DNA of 64,000 nt from Hydrangea macrophylla (taxonomy: Eukaryota; Streptophyta; Magnoliopsida; Cornales; Hydrangeaceae). A model generated the notes under the pieces. That model saw only the letters and a program-made list of their open reading frames with translations, made no database searches and was not told the DNA's origin. The stretch is taken from positions 47,068,600-47,132,599 of the forward strand of contig CM066984.1 in assembly GCA_033977485.1 (NCBI GenBank), read 5' to 3'. Shown here piece by piece: positions 43,719 through 56,767 of this stretch; position 1 is the first letter of the stretch, and each line of letters opens with the position of its first letter. The position numbers were made by a program, and so were the translations under genes.

Positions 43719-46700
43719 ATGCATAGAATGACTGGAGGACTAAGGAGGAACAGGAACTTGATCGAGGGAGCACCCGAGGCTGCCGATCCTACGGGGATGT
43801 TTGAAGCGTTTATTAGACGGTTGGAAAGAATCGGTAATACGAATGATAACCGACGAGACCGTCAAACTGGAGACAAATTGCTGGAGAGCTTCCGTGCACT
43901 AAGGCCCGAGAAGTTTGCGGGTACTGCGAAACCCTGGAAAGCGGAACAGTGGTTAAGACAGATGGACAGCATGTTCGAAGCTGTCCAGTGCAACGAGATG
44001 GACAAGAGGAGGTTGGCTACGTTTCAATTGACCGATGCTGCCGCAGATTGGTGGGATTCAGTTATAGCTACTATCAGGAATGGAGCTGCAATGGGGATGA
44101 CGTGGACTGCGTTCAAGGGGAGGTTTCTGGAAAAGTACTTCCCAGCTACGGAGAGGCATAGAAGAGAGAAGGAATTCATGGATCTGACGCAAGGAACCAA
44201 GTCGGTGCAAGAGTACACCACACAGTTCGAAAGACTGTCTCGGTTAGCTCCACACCTGGTTGATACTGAAGAGAAGAAGATTCGTAAGTATAACCAAGGG
44301 CTGACACCACAGATTCATCGCCTGACTCTCGGCCACCTAGATAAATCGTTTGAAGGACTTGTTGGTTTGGCTACCGACCTGGAAGAGGATTCTCGAGTGA
44401 ACCGAAAGCAATTTGATTTCCGACCGCCTCAAAGAGGTAATTTTGGAAATAGACCACCAATGAATCGTACCCAAGGGCAGAAGAGGAATTTTGACAGAAG
44501 CAAGAAGACCCAGGGTATTACCTATCCGACTCAACCTCGAGTAGGAGAAAGAAGTGGTGGCGGAAAGTGCTTCAACTGTGGCAACCCTGGTCATCTGGCT
44601 CGAGATTGCAAGGCACCTAGGCGTGCTGCTCAGCAAGGGATAGTCTGCTTCAACTGTGGTGAACCAGGTCACATCAGTAGGTTCTGCACTGCTCCTAAGC
44701 AGGTGACTTATGGTCAACAGGGACAGACTTGCTTGAATGATGTTATTCCTGATGCCGCTGGATATGATGGAACTGTGTATGAAGAAGGAGATTATGGAGA
44801 AGCTCAACCTGATCAGCAAGCAGTGGAAGGTACATTAACTCTGTTTAACTCCCATGTTAAAGTGTTATTTGATATGGGTGCTGCTCTTTCGTTCATATTT
44901 GTTAATACAATTCGGAGATTGGGTATCTTACCTCATCCCTTAGAGAAAGCTTTGAAGGCTACATCACCATTAGGAGCTACAGTCAGATTAGGACATGTGT
45001 GCAAGGATTGTCCCTTACGGTTAGGAGACCGTGAAATCCCGACAAGGTTGATTGTCCTATCGATGAAGGAGTTTGACATAATCCTAGGAATGGATTGGCT
45101 CTCACAGAATCAAGTGAAGTTGGATTGTGCGAGGAAGAGAATCACATTCTCCGACAACGAGAATCAACCCTTTGATTTTCAATGTAACCCTTCAGGAGAT
45201 ATGTTCCTCACAAGATGTTTGGCTAACATCGAAGTCGTCAGTACAGAAGCGACAGCATCGTCTATACCTGTAGTCAAGGACTTCGAAGAAGTATTTCAAG
45301 ACGTTTCTGGTTTGCCGCTCGAGAGAAGTATAGAGTTCTGTATTGAGCTTATACCGGGTACCGTACCGATCACCAAGGTTCCCTACAGAATGGCCCCCGC
45401 TGAACTATCGGAATTGAAGGAACAAGTTTAAGAGCTCGAGAACCTAGGATTTGTACGCCCAAGTACATCGCCTTGGGGAGCACCAGTGTTATTTGTGAAG
45501 AAGAAGGACGGAACGCTACGGTTGTGTATCGATTACAGAGAATTAAACCGGGTGACTATCAAGAACAAGTATCCCTTACCTCGGATCGATGATTTGTTTG
45601 ATCAACTACAAGGAGCTACGACATTTTCCAAGATAGACCTTAGGTTGGGATATCATCAGTTGAGGGTACGGAAGGAAGACATACCTAAGACTGCTTTCAG
45701 AACCTGATATGGTCATTATGAATTTCTGGTGATGCCGTTTGGAATGACGAATGCCCCGGCAGTGTTTATGGATCTGATGAACAGAGTGTTCAAACCTTAT
45801 TTGGATCAGTTTATCATCGTCTTTATAGATGATATTTTGATCTATTCTAAGTCAGGAGAAGAACACGAGCAACATCTACGGATTGCGATTCAGACGCTTA
45901 AGGATCACTAGTTGTATGCCAAGTTCAGTAAGTGTGAGTTCTGGTTGCAAGAAGTGAAATTTTTGGGACACAAGGTGTCATCTCAAGGAATTTTAGTGGA
46001 TTCGTCCAAGATTGATGCTGTGTCAAACTGGGTTAGACCGAGCAACCCTACAGACGTTCGGAGTTTTCTTGGACTCGCAGGCTATTATCGGAGATTTGTT
46101 TAAGGATTCTCCAAGATAGCAGCACCTTTGACTAGGTTGACGAAGAAGAATCTGAAGTTCGAGTGGACAGAGAAGCATGAGCGAGCCTTTCTAGAGTTAA
46201 AAGAGAGACTCACTACCGCACCAGTACTAGCAATACCCAAGCCTGATGAAAAGTTCACTATCTTTAGTGACGCATCATATCAAGGGTTAGGGTGTGTACT
46301 TATGCAAGATGGTAGAGTTATTGCCTATGGATCTAGACAGCTGAAGCCGAATGAGTTTAACTATCCTATTCATGATTTGGAGTTGGCGGCAGTAGTTTTT
46401 GCACTCAAGATCTAGAGACACTATCTCTACGGTGAGAAGTTTGATTTGTTCTCCGATCACAAGAGTTTGAAATATTTGTTCACACAGAAAGAGTTGAACA
46501 TGAGGCAACGCAGATGGATGGAGCTGATCAAAGATTATGACTTCACGTTAGAATACCACCCCGGCAAAGCTAATGTGGTCGTTGATGCTTTGAGTCGACA
46601 GACTCGTGAGACGATCGCCTCCGTAATGGTTAGAGAATGGCGAGTGTTGGAGACCTTGGCGGAGTTCGATATACCGAGTGCTGAGGAAGGAGAAGGAAAA

Positions 46701-48164
46701 TTGTTCGGATGTCTCATCCTACAGCCTGTTCTTATCGATCGCATTATTGGAGCTCAGAAAGAAGATGAGAAGTTTCAAGCCTGGTTTGTGAAGATGTCAG
46801 AAAAAGACCCGACGGAATGGAAGGTGGGAGTCGATGGAGGATATCGGTGCAGAGAGAGATTATGTGTGCCAGAGTATGGTGAGCTAAGGAAGGATATTCT
46901 GGAAGAAGCACATAAGTCAAGATATACAGTTCACCCGGGAGGGACGAAGATGTATAAAGATTTGAAGAGAAATTTTTGGTGGGAAGGTATGAAGAAGGAC
47001 GTGGCCGAGTTTGTATCCAAGTGTTTAACATGTCAACAACTCAAAGCTGAACATCAGAGACCGTCAGGATTGTTGCAACCGCTGCCTATTCCTGGTTGGA
47101 AGTGGGAGCACATAACCATGGATTTTATAGTAGGATTGCCTCGATCTCAACAGAATCATGACGCTATCTGGGTAATTGTGGATCGATTGACAAAATCGGC
47201 ACACTTCATTGCTTATAGTATGACATACCCGGTAGAGAAGATGAGCCGGATGTACATACAACAAGTTGTGCGACTTCACGGTGCACCTGTGTCGATTGTG
47301 TCAGACCGTGATGCACGTTTTACTTCTGAATTTTGGGAAAGTCTGCAAGAAGTTATGGGAACCTTGCTCAAGATGAGTACTGCGTTTCACCCTCAAACAG
47401 ATGGACAAACTGAGCGTGTTAATCAGATCATGGAGGACATGCTCAGGGCTTGTGTCATTGATTTCGAAGAATCTTGGGAAACACACTTGCCGTTGGTTGA
47501 ATTTGCCTATAACAACAGTTATCACACGAATATCGGGATGGCTCCGTTCGAAGCATTGTACGGACGAGCATGTCGTTCTCCTTTGTGTTGGGCAGAGGTC
47601 GGAGATACAAAGTTGTTGGGACCAGATTTGGTTAGAGAAACCAACGAGAAGATTTCCTTGGTCAAGGAATGGATGAGAACCGCGCAGAGCCCGTATAAGA
47701 GTTATGTTGATCGACGCCGAAAAGATTTGGAATTCAGTGTTGGAGATCACGTACTCCTTAAGGTTTCACCGACCCGTGGAGTAGTACGCTTTGGTCTCAA
47801 GAGAGGAAAGTTAGCCCCTCGTTTCATTGGACCGTTCGAGATTTTGGAGCGTGTTGGGAAAGTGGCTTATCGACTCGCGCTACCACCAAAGATGTATGGG
47901 GTTCACAATGTGTTCCATGTGAGTATGCTGAGGAAGTACATACGAGACCCCTCGCACGTGGTTAGTTATGACGATATTGAGACGAGTCATAACGTTTCTT
48001 ACAAGGAGAGACCTGTGAAGATTCTAGATCAGAGTATCAAGAAGTTGAGAAATAAGGACATCCCATTGGTGAAAGTTCAGTGGAATCACCATGACGAGAA
48101 TGAAGCCTCGTGGGAAGTTGAAATGGATATGAGGAAGAAGTACCCGGAGTTATTTCATGACTAG
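43719..48164 (+). pseudogene. D Gag-Pol polyprotein with five in-frame stops
   Basis: A 1482-codon frame without frameshift. Gag ([34 protein letters not shown]) with two zinc knuckles, [14 protein letters not shown] (about residue 284) and [14 protein letters not shown] (about 310). Protease site [12 protein letters not shown] (about 381-392): Met replaces the usual Ser/Thr. RT has [37 protein letters not shown] and [10 protein letters not shown]. RNase H has [17 protein letters not shown]. Integrase has an HPGGTKMY...CLTCQ zinc region and the DD-E core ([40 protein letters not shown]). GPF motif [18 protein letters not shown] is followed by a chromodomain-like [20 protein letters not shown] ... 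[17 protein letters not shown]. Stops lie at 45429, 45705, 45909, 46101 and 46413 (first base), all in the pre-RT to RNase H part. Confidence 0.93.
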
Positions 48165-48196
48165 TTAGTCTTGATTTCGGGGACGAAATCCTGTTT

Positions 48197-48209
48197 AAGG
48201 GAGGAAGGA
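48197..48209 (+). promoter_or_regulatory. D polypurine tract
   Basis: AAGGGAGGAAGGA directly before the TG of the 3' LTR at 48210. Confidence 0.88.
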
Positions 48210-51117
48210 TGTAACAACCTGCATTTCCATTTATTTCTAAATTACATTTTCATAATTAATTTGTTATAGCATTTGTCATATTTAAATTTGTATTGTTTGC
48301 TTTCTTTTTGTTTCAAATCCCCTATATTAAAACTGGTTGCTCATTTTAATTCCTATTAAAATTCTTTTGGGGTCAAACTGCAATTTCTGTCAAATTTAGC
48401 AATACCTATGTTGAATTTCAAAATTGTATTTCAAAACGGTGGAAATGTTTTCTTTTAACTCAATCAGTATTTTTATAAACCTGAAAAACCACTTCCTACA
48501 TTAAAATGAATTTTCTGTATTTTTGTGACGAACACCGCGTCACGAAAATACCAGTTTATGTCCAAAACTGTCCGCGCGGTGCTAAACTTCCACAGATTTT
48601 GGAATTGATGTAAAGTGTGATTGGACATACACTTTATTTCTATTTATGGCAACTCATCATTGGTTAAGGCCTTGTTTGGTTGTTACATATGTGAGTGTAC
48701 ATTGCTAGTGCCATAAGCTTGTTTTCCCAAACAGTTTCAATTGCCCCCTATAAGCCTAACTTGGCTCTTCAACATCTGAGAATGTATGTACGTATATACA
48801 TATCTGTGAATAAGTTGCATTTTAGTTAATTTGGAAATCAAATTGAATTTGTTGAGTGTGTGTGGTGGTTCTTGGTGGCCAAGTTAAGGAATCTCTAAAT
48901 ATACTCATATACACTCTCTTCACAATCCACACATTCTTAGAGACTGAAAACATAGAGAGTTTAGAGAGAGCTTGAGAGAGTTCTACAGAATTTTATAGAG
49001 AGAAGAAGCTCTTCAATCCTCCATAGCCGAAAGCTTGGATTGGATTCTTATATTTGCTTATCTTTCTCAAACAATCACACATCTTCTCAATCACAGTGAG
49101 TATTACTCACTCATCTTGGATGTAACTCATGCCTTCATTTCTGTTTGTATAGCTTGAAGTATATATCTCCATTACAAATTTTACGTTGAAACTCCATAGC
49201 TCAAAAACATGGATTTTCCAAACTTAATCAAAACTCGTGTTCTGAATGAAATATGAAGGATTATACATCCTACATGCCATGTTTAAAGTATTAGAGTCTA
49301 ATTTGATCACATGAGAAAGTATATTAAGAATTAAGTTTTGACAACTTTTAGTTTTTTCATGAAATTCGTGAGCTACGGTTTGAATTATGTTAAATTGATC
49401 GTAGATTATTAATCCTCGTCAAAAACCGGAGAGATCCATATATTACTTGCCTTATTTAATTCGGAATTGCAAAATGGGTCAAAAAGACCCCATTAAACTG
49501 AAACAGAGCAGTTTGTACGAAGAAGAAGGAGCCTCAGTAATTAATCGCGATACGATCGCGCGCGCGAGGATCGCGCGAGCGGCCCGCGAGCGGCCCGCGC
49601 GCGCGAGCCCTGTGTTTTCTGGCCGTTGGAAAGTTTTAATAAGAAAAATGAAAATTAGGCAGATCGCGCGAGTGATCCGCGCGCGCGACCTTGGCTTTTT
49701 CAGGCAGACAGAAAAGTTTATATATAAAATGAAAATTAGGCATATCGCGCGAGCGGCCCGTGTGCGCGACCTCTGGCAGTTTCCAGTTTTGTTTGTTTTG
49801 TGATAAGGGACTGTTTGGGATAAAATTTGTATACTGTTTGGGAAATTTACTAAAGCAGAATCCTTTTTGGTTATGTTTAAATGATCAAAAAAAAAAGAAT
49901 TGCGACTTATCAATCCCCGTACGTACATTGTTCCTTTAATTCAGCGATTTACTTTGTGTTTAAGTTCATGGCATTCATGTGGGGTCAGTGGTACATGCAT
50001 GTGGGTGTTAGTGAGTGTGGAAAAGAGTAATGGTCAGTGTGGAAAGAGTATTGAGATTGAGATTGTGTGGTGGACACTCCCTGGTTATGGTGTACCAAAG
50101 TGTGACGTGATGAGATTGCGGTTGTGGTTGTGGTTGAGGTTTCGGTGAGGGTATCTTTGAAATGCGACGGTGGCAAATATGGACACTCCCTGATGCTCAT
50201 GGAAGCGTTAAAGTGTGTGAAGCCGAACTTGGACACTCACTGGCACCCATGGTAGTGCTAAAGTGTGGCCTACGGACACTCCCTGATACCCGAGTCTGGA
50301 TACCGCATGAGGTTGCTCCAGTATTTGCATGGCGGATTAGGTAGTCAAAGTGTGAGGCAATGGACACTCCCTGGTACCCCGGACCAAAGTGTGAGGCAAA
50401 CTGGACACTCCCTGGCGCCCCGTTTCTAAAGTGTGGCTATCTTATTGTTTCAAAGATACCAGAGTGAGATAGTGGGTTGTTGTGTCTGTCGAGAGAAAAG
50501 AGTCGGCAAGATGAGTGTGGTGCATTGTTTCATACATGATCATATGCTTTATGAATGGACAACTTTGAATATATATTCCTCGTTGGTTTATAAATTAAAT
50601 TCTCTCTATGTCAAACTATTGATTTTACAAATTGAAAATAGAAAAAGGTAAATGGGCATGTTTTACATTCAAAGTTATGTTTTTAATACTCACCAGCTTC
50701 TTGAAGCTGACGACGTTGATGCGTCCTAGACATTCGTGTTCAGGTTTTTCAGGTTACAATCAGGAGGAATCTTATGACTAAGCTAACTGAGAATGGCTGC
50801 CTTTGGAATGAGAAAACTGTTTATTGATTATATGCTTTAAGTTATATGTTTTAAGTTTTAAACTGTTTGTTTCATGAGGATGACTGTAATAGACTTTAAG
50901 TTATTGTTTTGTTTCAAGGCGGTCTGTGCCTTAGTAGACCCCGTATCATAAGATGTAATAAGTTAGAAAAATTTTATAAGCCTTGATTGCTCTGCTCTGA
51001 TTATTATTTTTGTTGTTCGACATTTGGGACGGAATCGATCCTTCAAACTGACGCGACCTACGGGTCAATAAAGGAAATTAAACGCTTTCCTTATTTATGC
51101 TACGTCGGGGCATGACA
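48210..51117 (+). mobile_element. D 3' LTR
   Basis: 2908 bp, same ends and internal layout as the 5' LTR, with many scattered differences and shortened CG-rich blocks. It ends GCATGACA, followed by the duplication CAACC. Confidence 0.93.
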
Positions 51118-54100
51118 CAACCATACAGGATTACATCTGAGACCTAGACTATCTAGATGACGATCAAAGACCTTTTGTGGCAGGGCCTTTGTAAACGGAT
51201 TAGCAAGATTGTCAGAGGTGGCAATCTTGGTGACAGTCACATCTCCACGTTGAATATTATCTCGGATAAGATGATATTTCCGCTCTACATGCTTTCCCTT
51301 TCCGTGGTTCCTTGGCTCCTTGGACTGAGCCACTGCCCCACTATTATCACAATAAAGCATAATAGGTGACAATGACGCTGGTACCACCTCGAGCTCCATA
51401 AGGAACTTCTTGAGCCAAACAGCTTCCTTTGCGGCTTCACAAGCAGCCACATACTCAGCTTCTGTAGTTGAGTCTGCAATGCATTTCTGCTTTATGCTCC
51501 TCCAACTAACAGCACCACCTCCCAAGGTAAAGAGATGTCCGGATGTTGACTTCCTCAAATCTTTATCTGACATAAAGTCCGAGTCAGTATATCTTACTAG
51601 AATTAACTCATTACCACCGTACATAAGCATGTAATCTTTAGTCCTTCTCAAGTACTTAAGAATGTGCTTAACGACTGTCCAGTGCTCTGGACCTGGATTC
51701 GATTGATATCTGCTAACCATGCCAACGGCAAAACAGATATCTGGTCTAGTGCATAACATCGCATACATGAGACTTCCAACTGCCGAAGCATATGGAATTC
51801 CTGCCATGCGATTCCTCTCCTCCTGTGTCTTGGGACACTGGTCCTTGGAGAACGCTAAACCATGCCTGAAAGGTAACAAACCTTTCTTCGAATTATCCAT
51901 TGAAAACCTAGTTAGCACCTTATCGATATAACCAGCTTGAGACAATCCCATTATCTTTCGCTTGCGATCCCGAAAGAGCTTTATCCCAAGAATATAGCTC
52001 GCATCTCCTAGATCCTTCATATCAAAAGTACTAGCTAGCCAAACGTTGACCGTTGACAATGCCGCTACATCATTTCCAATGAGTAGAATATCGTCAACGT
52101 AAAGCACAAGAAAGGCCACCACTTTCACTTCACACTTCTTGTATACACAAGGTTCATCCAGATTCTGTATGAAACCAAACGACTTGACCGCTTGGTCAAA
52201 TCAGATGTTCCAACTCCAGGATGCCTGCTAAAGCCCATAAATGGACTTTTGCAACTTGCATACCAAGTTACCTTTCCGACCAGCTATGAACCCTTCTGGT
52301 TGTTGCATATAGATGTCCTCCTCAAGATTGCCATTTAAGAATGCAGTCTTGATGTCCATCTGCCAGATCACATAATCTAGGCATGCAGCAATGGATAAGA
52401 GTATTCTGATGGACTTGAGCATGGCTACCGGTGAGAAGGTTTCCTCATAGTCAATGCCCTCCCTCTGAGTATAACCTTTCGCTACAAGCCTAGCCTTAAA
52501 GGTCTCAACCTTTCCATCAGATCCTCTTTTCCTCTTGTAGACCCACTTACAACCAATGGGTTTAATATTGGCTGGAAGTTCTACAAGATCCCAGACCTGA
52601 TTAGAATCGATAGATTCTAATTCAGCCTTCATAGCTTTAACCCAATGTTTTGAATCAACATCAGCCATTGCCTCTTCATATGTGGCAGGATTAGATTCCG
52701 ATTCTATGGAGACAGCTTCAAAAACTTCTCCTAAGAACATGTATCTATCAGGCTGGCTGATAATCCACCCACTACGATGAGGTACCGGTGCGGAAATGGG
52801 TGAAGAAGTGGTATTTTCTTGATTTACATTGTTATCAACTGCGGGTTGGACTGAGGGCTCTCCTTCTATTTCACTCAGATCTATCCTTCCCTTAGGTTTA
52901 TGGTTCATGATATAATCATCCTCTAAGAAAACAGCATTTGTTCTAACAAACACTTTCTATTCTCTTGGATCATAAAAATACCATCCATAAGTACCCTTTG
53001 GATACCCTACAAAATAACATACTTCTGATCTAGAATCCAACTTGCTCATCTTTCCTTTCAGCACATGTGCCGGACACCCCCATATCCGGAGATGTTGAAA
53101 AGAAGGCTTGCGCCCAATCCACATCTCCCGTGGTGTCTTGGGAATAGATTTGCTTGGTACTAGATTTAGTATGTATGCAGCGGTGTCCAAAGCATAATCC
53201 CAAAGGAATAATGGCAATTCTGAATAACTCATCATTGACCTAGTCATGTCTAAAAGAGTCCGGTTCCTTCTCTCCGCTACACCATTCTGCTGAGGCGTGC
53301 TAGGTGCAGTCAACTGTGACAGAACCCCATTCTATACGAGGTGATCAATAAACTCATTAGAGAGGTACTCGCCACCTCGATCAGATCAAATGGCCTTGGT
53401 ATGTGAGCCCAATTGCTTCTCCACTTCAGCCCTAAACTCTTTGAATTTTTCAAAGGCTTCAGACTTGTGCTGCATTAGGTACACATATCCATACCTAGAG
53501 TGGTCATCGGTAAATGTTATGAAATACTCATAACCACCCCTTGCTCTAATATTTATTGGTCCACACACATAAGTATGAACTAATTCCAACAATGCATTGG
53601 TTCTATTGCCCTTTGCGGGAAAGGGCCTTTTGGTCATCTTACCCTCTAAACAAGACTCACAGACTTCCATTGGTTCGAGAACCAAATCGCCTAAGATCCC
53701 TTCTTTGACTAGTCTGCCAATCCTATTTAGATTGATATGGCCAAGCCTCATGTGCCAAAGCCTTGTTGGATTAGGGGAATGTTCTTTTCTTTTAGATGGT
53801 ATAGTTACCATTGAGTTATTAAGTTCCAAGCAAGAATCTTTAGAAATATTGGGAGTAATCACATACAAACCATTTGATTTAACACTAGAACATATTAAAG
53901 AACTATTTCTTTTAATCACAACTTCAGTTCCAATATGAAAAGAATAACCATTATTCGATAAATTTGAAACTGAAATTAAATTACGTCTCATTGAAGGGAC
54001 GTAAAGTATATCTGATAAAATCAAAACTTTATTGTCTAGAAATTCTAAAACTACGACTCCTATAGCAACCACATAAACGGTTGCGCTAGAACCTAGAGTA

Positions 54101-55064
54101 AGTACGATTTCCCCATCACTGCACCTCCTGGTTGATCTGAACCCCTGCAATGAATTACATATATGGTTAGTCGCACCAGAATCAATGCACCAAGTGTTTT
54201 AAGTATCCGTAATAAAACTTACTTCAATCACATGTGATTCAATCATACCTTTAACTCTTGTAGCTAAGAATTCTGGACAGTTCCTCTTCCAGTGGCCCTT
54301 CTCACCGCATTGGAAACACTTTCCTTTGCCTTGGCTACCCACCTTCCCTTGCCCTTACCTTTTCCCTTAGATTTTGCAATCTTAGGGACCGGTCCAACAC
54401 TTGGACCACCAGTACCAGCCTTCTTCTTCCCTTTCTTTCCTTTGGGTGTAGATCGGGAAGAGGAAGCGCTTTTCTCAACGTTCAAAAGAGAACTCATCAA
54501 TTCGCTCATTGAAAAATTCATTTGATTCATATTATAGTTAAGTTTAAATTGAGCGAATGAAGGTGACAGCGAATTGAGGATCATATCAACTTGGGTTTGT
54601 GCATTGATGTTGGTACCTAGGGTCTCCAGCTCGTTTAAATAACCAATCATTTTTAAAACATGTTCCTTGACTGGAGTCCCTTCCGACATCTTTGCACTCA
54701 TCATCTTTTGCATGGCTACCTGTCTGGCAGGCCTGCCATGCTCCCCGAACATCTTTTTCAGGGATGTGATAATGTCACTGGCAGAATCATTCGATTGGAA
54801 TTGGTGTTGCAACACACCAGCCATTGAGGCCAGAATATAGCAACGATCCATTCCATTCGACTTCTTCCATTTGTCGAACTCGCGTCTGGAAGCTGCCGAA
54901 GCATTTGTTGCGGGTTCTTCGGGGCATGGGGTGGTGAGGGCATATATGTGATCCTCCGTAGTTAACACGATGTCAAGGTTACGTTTCCATTCAGTGTAGT
55001 TATTTCCAGTTAACTTATTTTGAGTGAGTATGGTGGCAAGTGGACTAAATACAGATCCAGACAT
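51100..55064 (-). pseudogene. Copia unit B Gag-Pol polyprotein, multiply broken
   Basis: Same family and start ([15 protein letters not shown]) as A and C. Gag (55064-54264) has a 39-bp deletion before NVEKSASSS and a 1-bp deletion near 54346, which shifts the frame before the zinc knuckle. Stops follow at DT*NTW (about 54200), at the integrase SD-RGG region (53386), before KVFV (about 52955), at GL*QAS (about 52227) and at SRSWNI* (about 52200); the last is the same Arg-to-TGA change as in [12 protein letters not shown] and RNase H are open from 52128. Because D is inserted one codon before the stop, the frame ends VWL then CHAPT read from D's LTR. Confidence 0.9.
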
Positions 55065-56767
55065 TATGATTAATGAAAATCAAACAAACAAAATAAATAT
55101 GGATATCAGAATTAGACAGTTTAAAATAAAAGAATCCTTAAAAACTCTTATTTTAAAACAAAGTCACCGGAATATCGAAACAAAAGAATAAAGCCTCCGT
55201 GTGGTGGTCAATTTTTGATTAATCAAGACTTGTCCGCTATAAAACTCTTGCAAAACAAGTTATGACTCCCGAACCCTTTTGATCTCTAAGTTTCTGAATA
55301 ATGCCCCGTGTGGGATCCCTTATCCATAGCTTAGCTAGTGTGTACCATTAACTAAGATCCAATCACAACCGTCTCAAGTAGCGCCTCCGTGTGGTGGTCA
55401 CCCTCGAACACGTCTGATTGATCCTATCAAAAGAAGTTCACATCTAGTAACCAATGAGCAATGCAGCCTCCGTATGGAATGATCACCCCTGGCAAGGTGA
55501 TACAGAATGCACGACTCATCTTATAGTGAACCGTTAATGGAAGATCGTGGGTGTCAAAATAAGACCCTCTCCCACTAGATTTGGTAAATTAAGGATTTTG
55601 CTTTTTAGAAAAATTTGTTTTTATACATTACCCATAAACATCCAATGTTTACTAATGCGTTAAAACAGTTTTTGAATCTTATTTTAGAAAACTTGTTTTA
55701 CGTGCATGCAAGTAGTAACAATATAATTAAATGCCAATCACAACCAAGCACATAAAACAAAAAACTAAAATTTAAAATAAAGACATCCAAACGATGCCTC
55801 TATCTCTCATGGCTCTATCTCCATAGAACCTCCTTTTTGGTTTGATCGCCTCCAGCTCCATCTTCATGGACAATGGCTCCTTGCTTCATCTTCATGGATT
55901 TTCTAATTCTATTACATTTGTCCTATGCTTCTTTCGAAGCTTACAATTTATCTAGAAATAGAAATAGCAACAACAAAATAAAAGGCTAGGGAAGCCGATG
56001 CGACTTTCCTTTTCATAGGATTGAAGTCGCAGCGCCCTTTACATATACCTTAAAACCAAACCAAACTTAAATTACAACATGCACCAATCTCAAATAATTT
56101 AAATACAAAATTTAAAATTCTTGGTGCCATGGGAGATAGTGACTAAACTAGCTGCAAAAGGGTTAGTCGTACACGCATCCACACATACATAACAAATATA
56201 TGTAACTATTGGAATACTTAATTGATTCACACAGTATATAAACCCTTTACATACTGAATTAGAACTTAAAACAACATCTTACTTCTCTGTCACAGTTAGA
56301 TCGATCGAAGACCGTTCGATCGCTCGAACCTTCGATCGATTGAACTCTGTTCAATCGCTTGAACTTTATGTTTCATAGAATGATTTAAAAATTTTGTAGA
56401 ATACTGTTAAAAATAAAGCTTTTAATTTCAAAACACCTTAAAAACTGTGAAATAGAGAGTCTGACAAAGAATCTGTCTCGATCGATCTAACTTCATTCGA
56501 TCGATCGAACACCAAAAGGTTTCGATCGATCGAAGTATGTTCGATCGCTCGAGTACAGAGGATATTCGATCGATCGAAACATGTTCGATCGATCGAACCC
56601 TTCTTGCATCCCATGCAATCACAGATTTGTATTCTGTTGCGATAACACTGCAGAAACAGATCTGTGACAATGCCGTTTCGAAAACAGTTCTAAAATCAAC
56701 ATGCAAATCAATATAGTGTTCCAAAAACGCATCTATGGATCCAAACGAGTGTGACTCTGATACCAAT
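55065..56767 (-). other. Unit B leader with palindrome-pair arrays and primer site
   Basis: An uninterrupted leader of 1.7 kb. Palindrome blocks are at 56296-56363 (two pairs) and 56477-56597 (three pairs); the spacers inside pairs are again 5 bp. Primer site TTGGTATCAGAG on minus at about 56755-56767. It shows what the leader of A looked like before C and LINE E entered it. Confidence 0.85.

Larger units (their letters stand above)
39675..51117 (+). mobile_element. Chromovirus D: full-length Ty3/Gypsy (Tekay/Del-like), nested in unit B
   Basis: LTRs 39675-42621 and 48210-51117 both start TGTAACAACC and end in TGACA. The target duplication CAACC lies at 39670-39674 and 51118-51122. The insertion is between the last sense codon and the stop of Copia B, 23 bp from LTR2. 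It has an iMet-type primer site, an extra ORF, a gag-pol frame without frameshift, a C-terminal chromodomain-like segment, and a PPT. The long LTRs and chromodomain point to the Tekay/Del lineage (family knowledge). The LTRs differ at many positions, so D is clearly older than C. Confidence 0.94.

Noticed and set aside
44337..44819. Antisense ORF of 160 codons opposite D gag
   Set aside because: Ser/Ile/Leu-rich with no domain; it lies wholly opposite the well-supported Gag frame.
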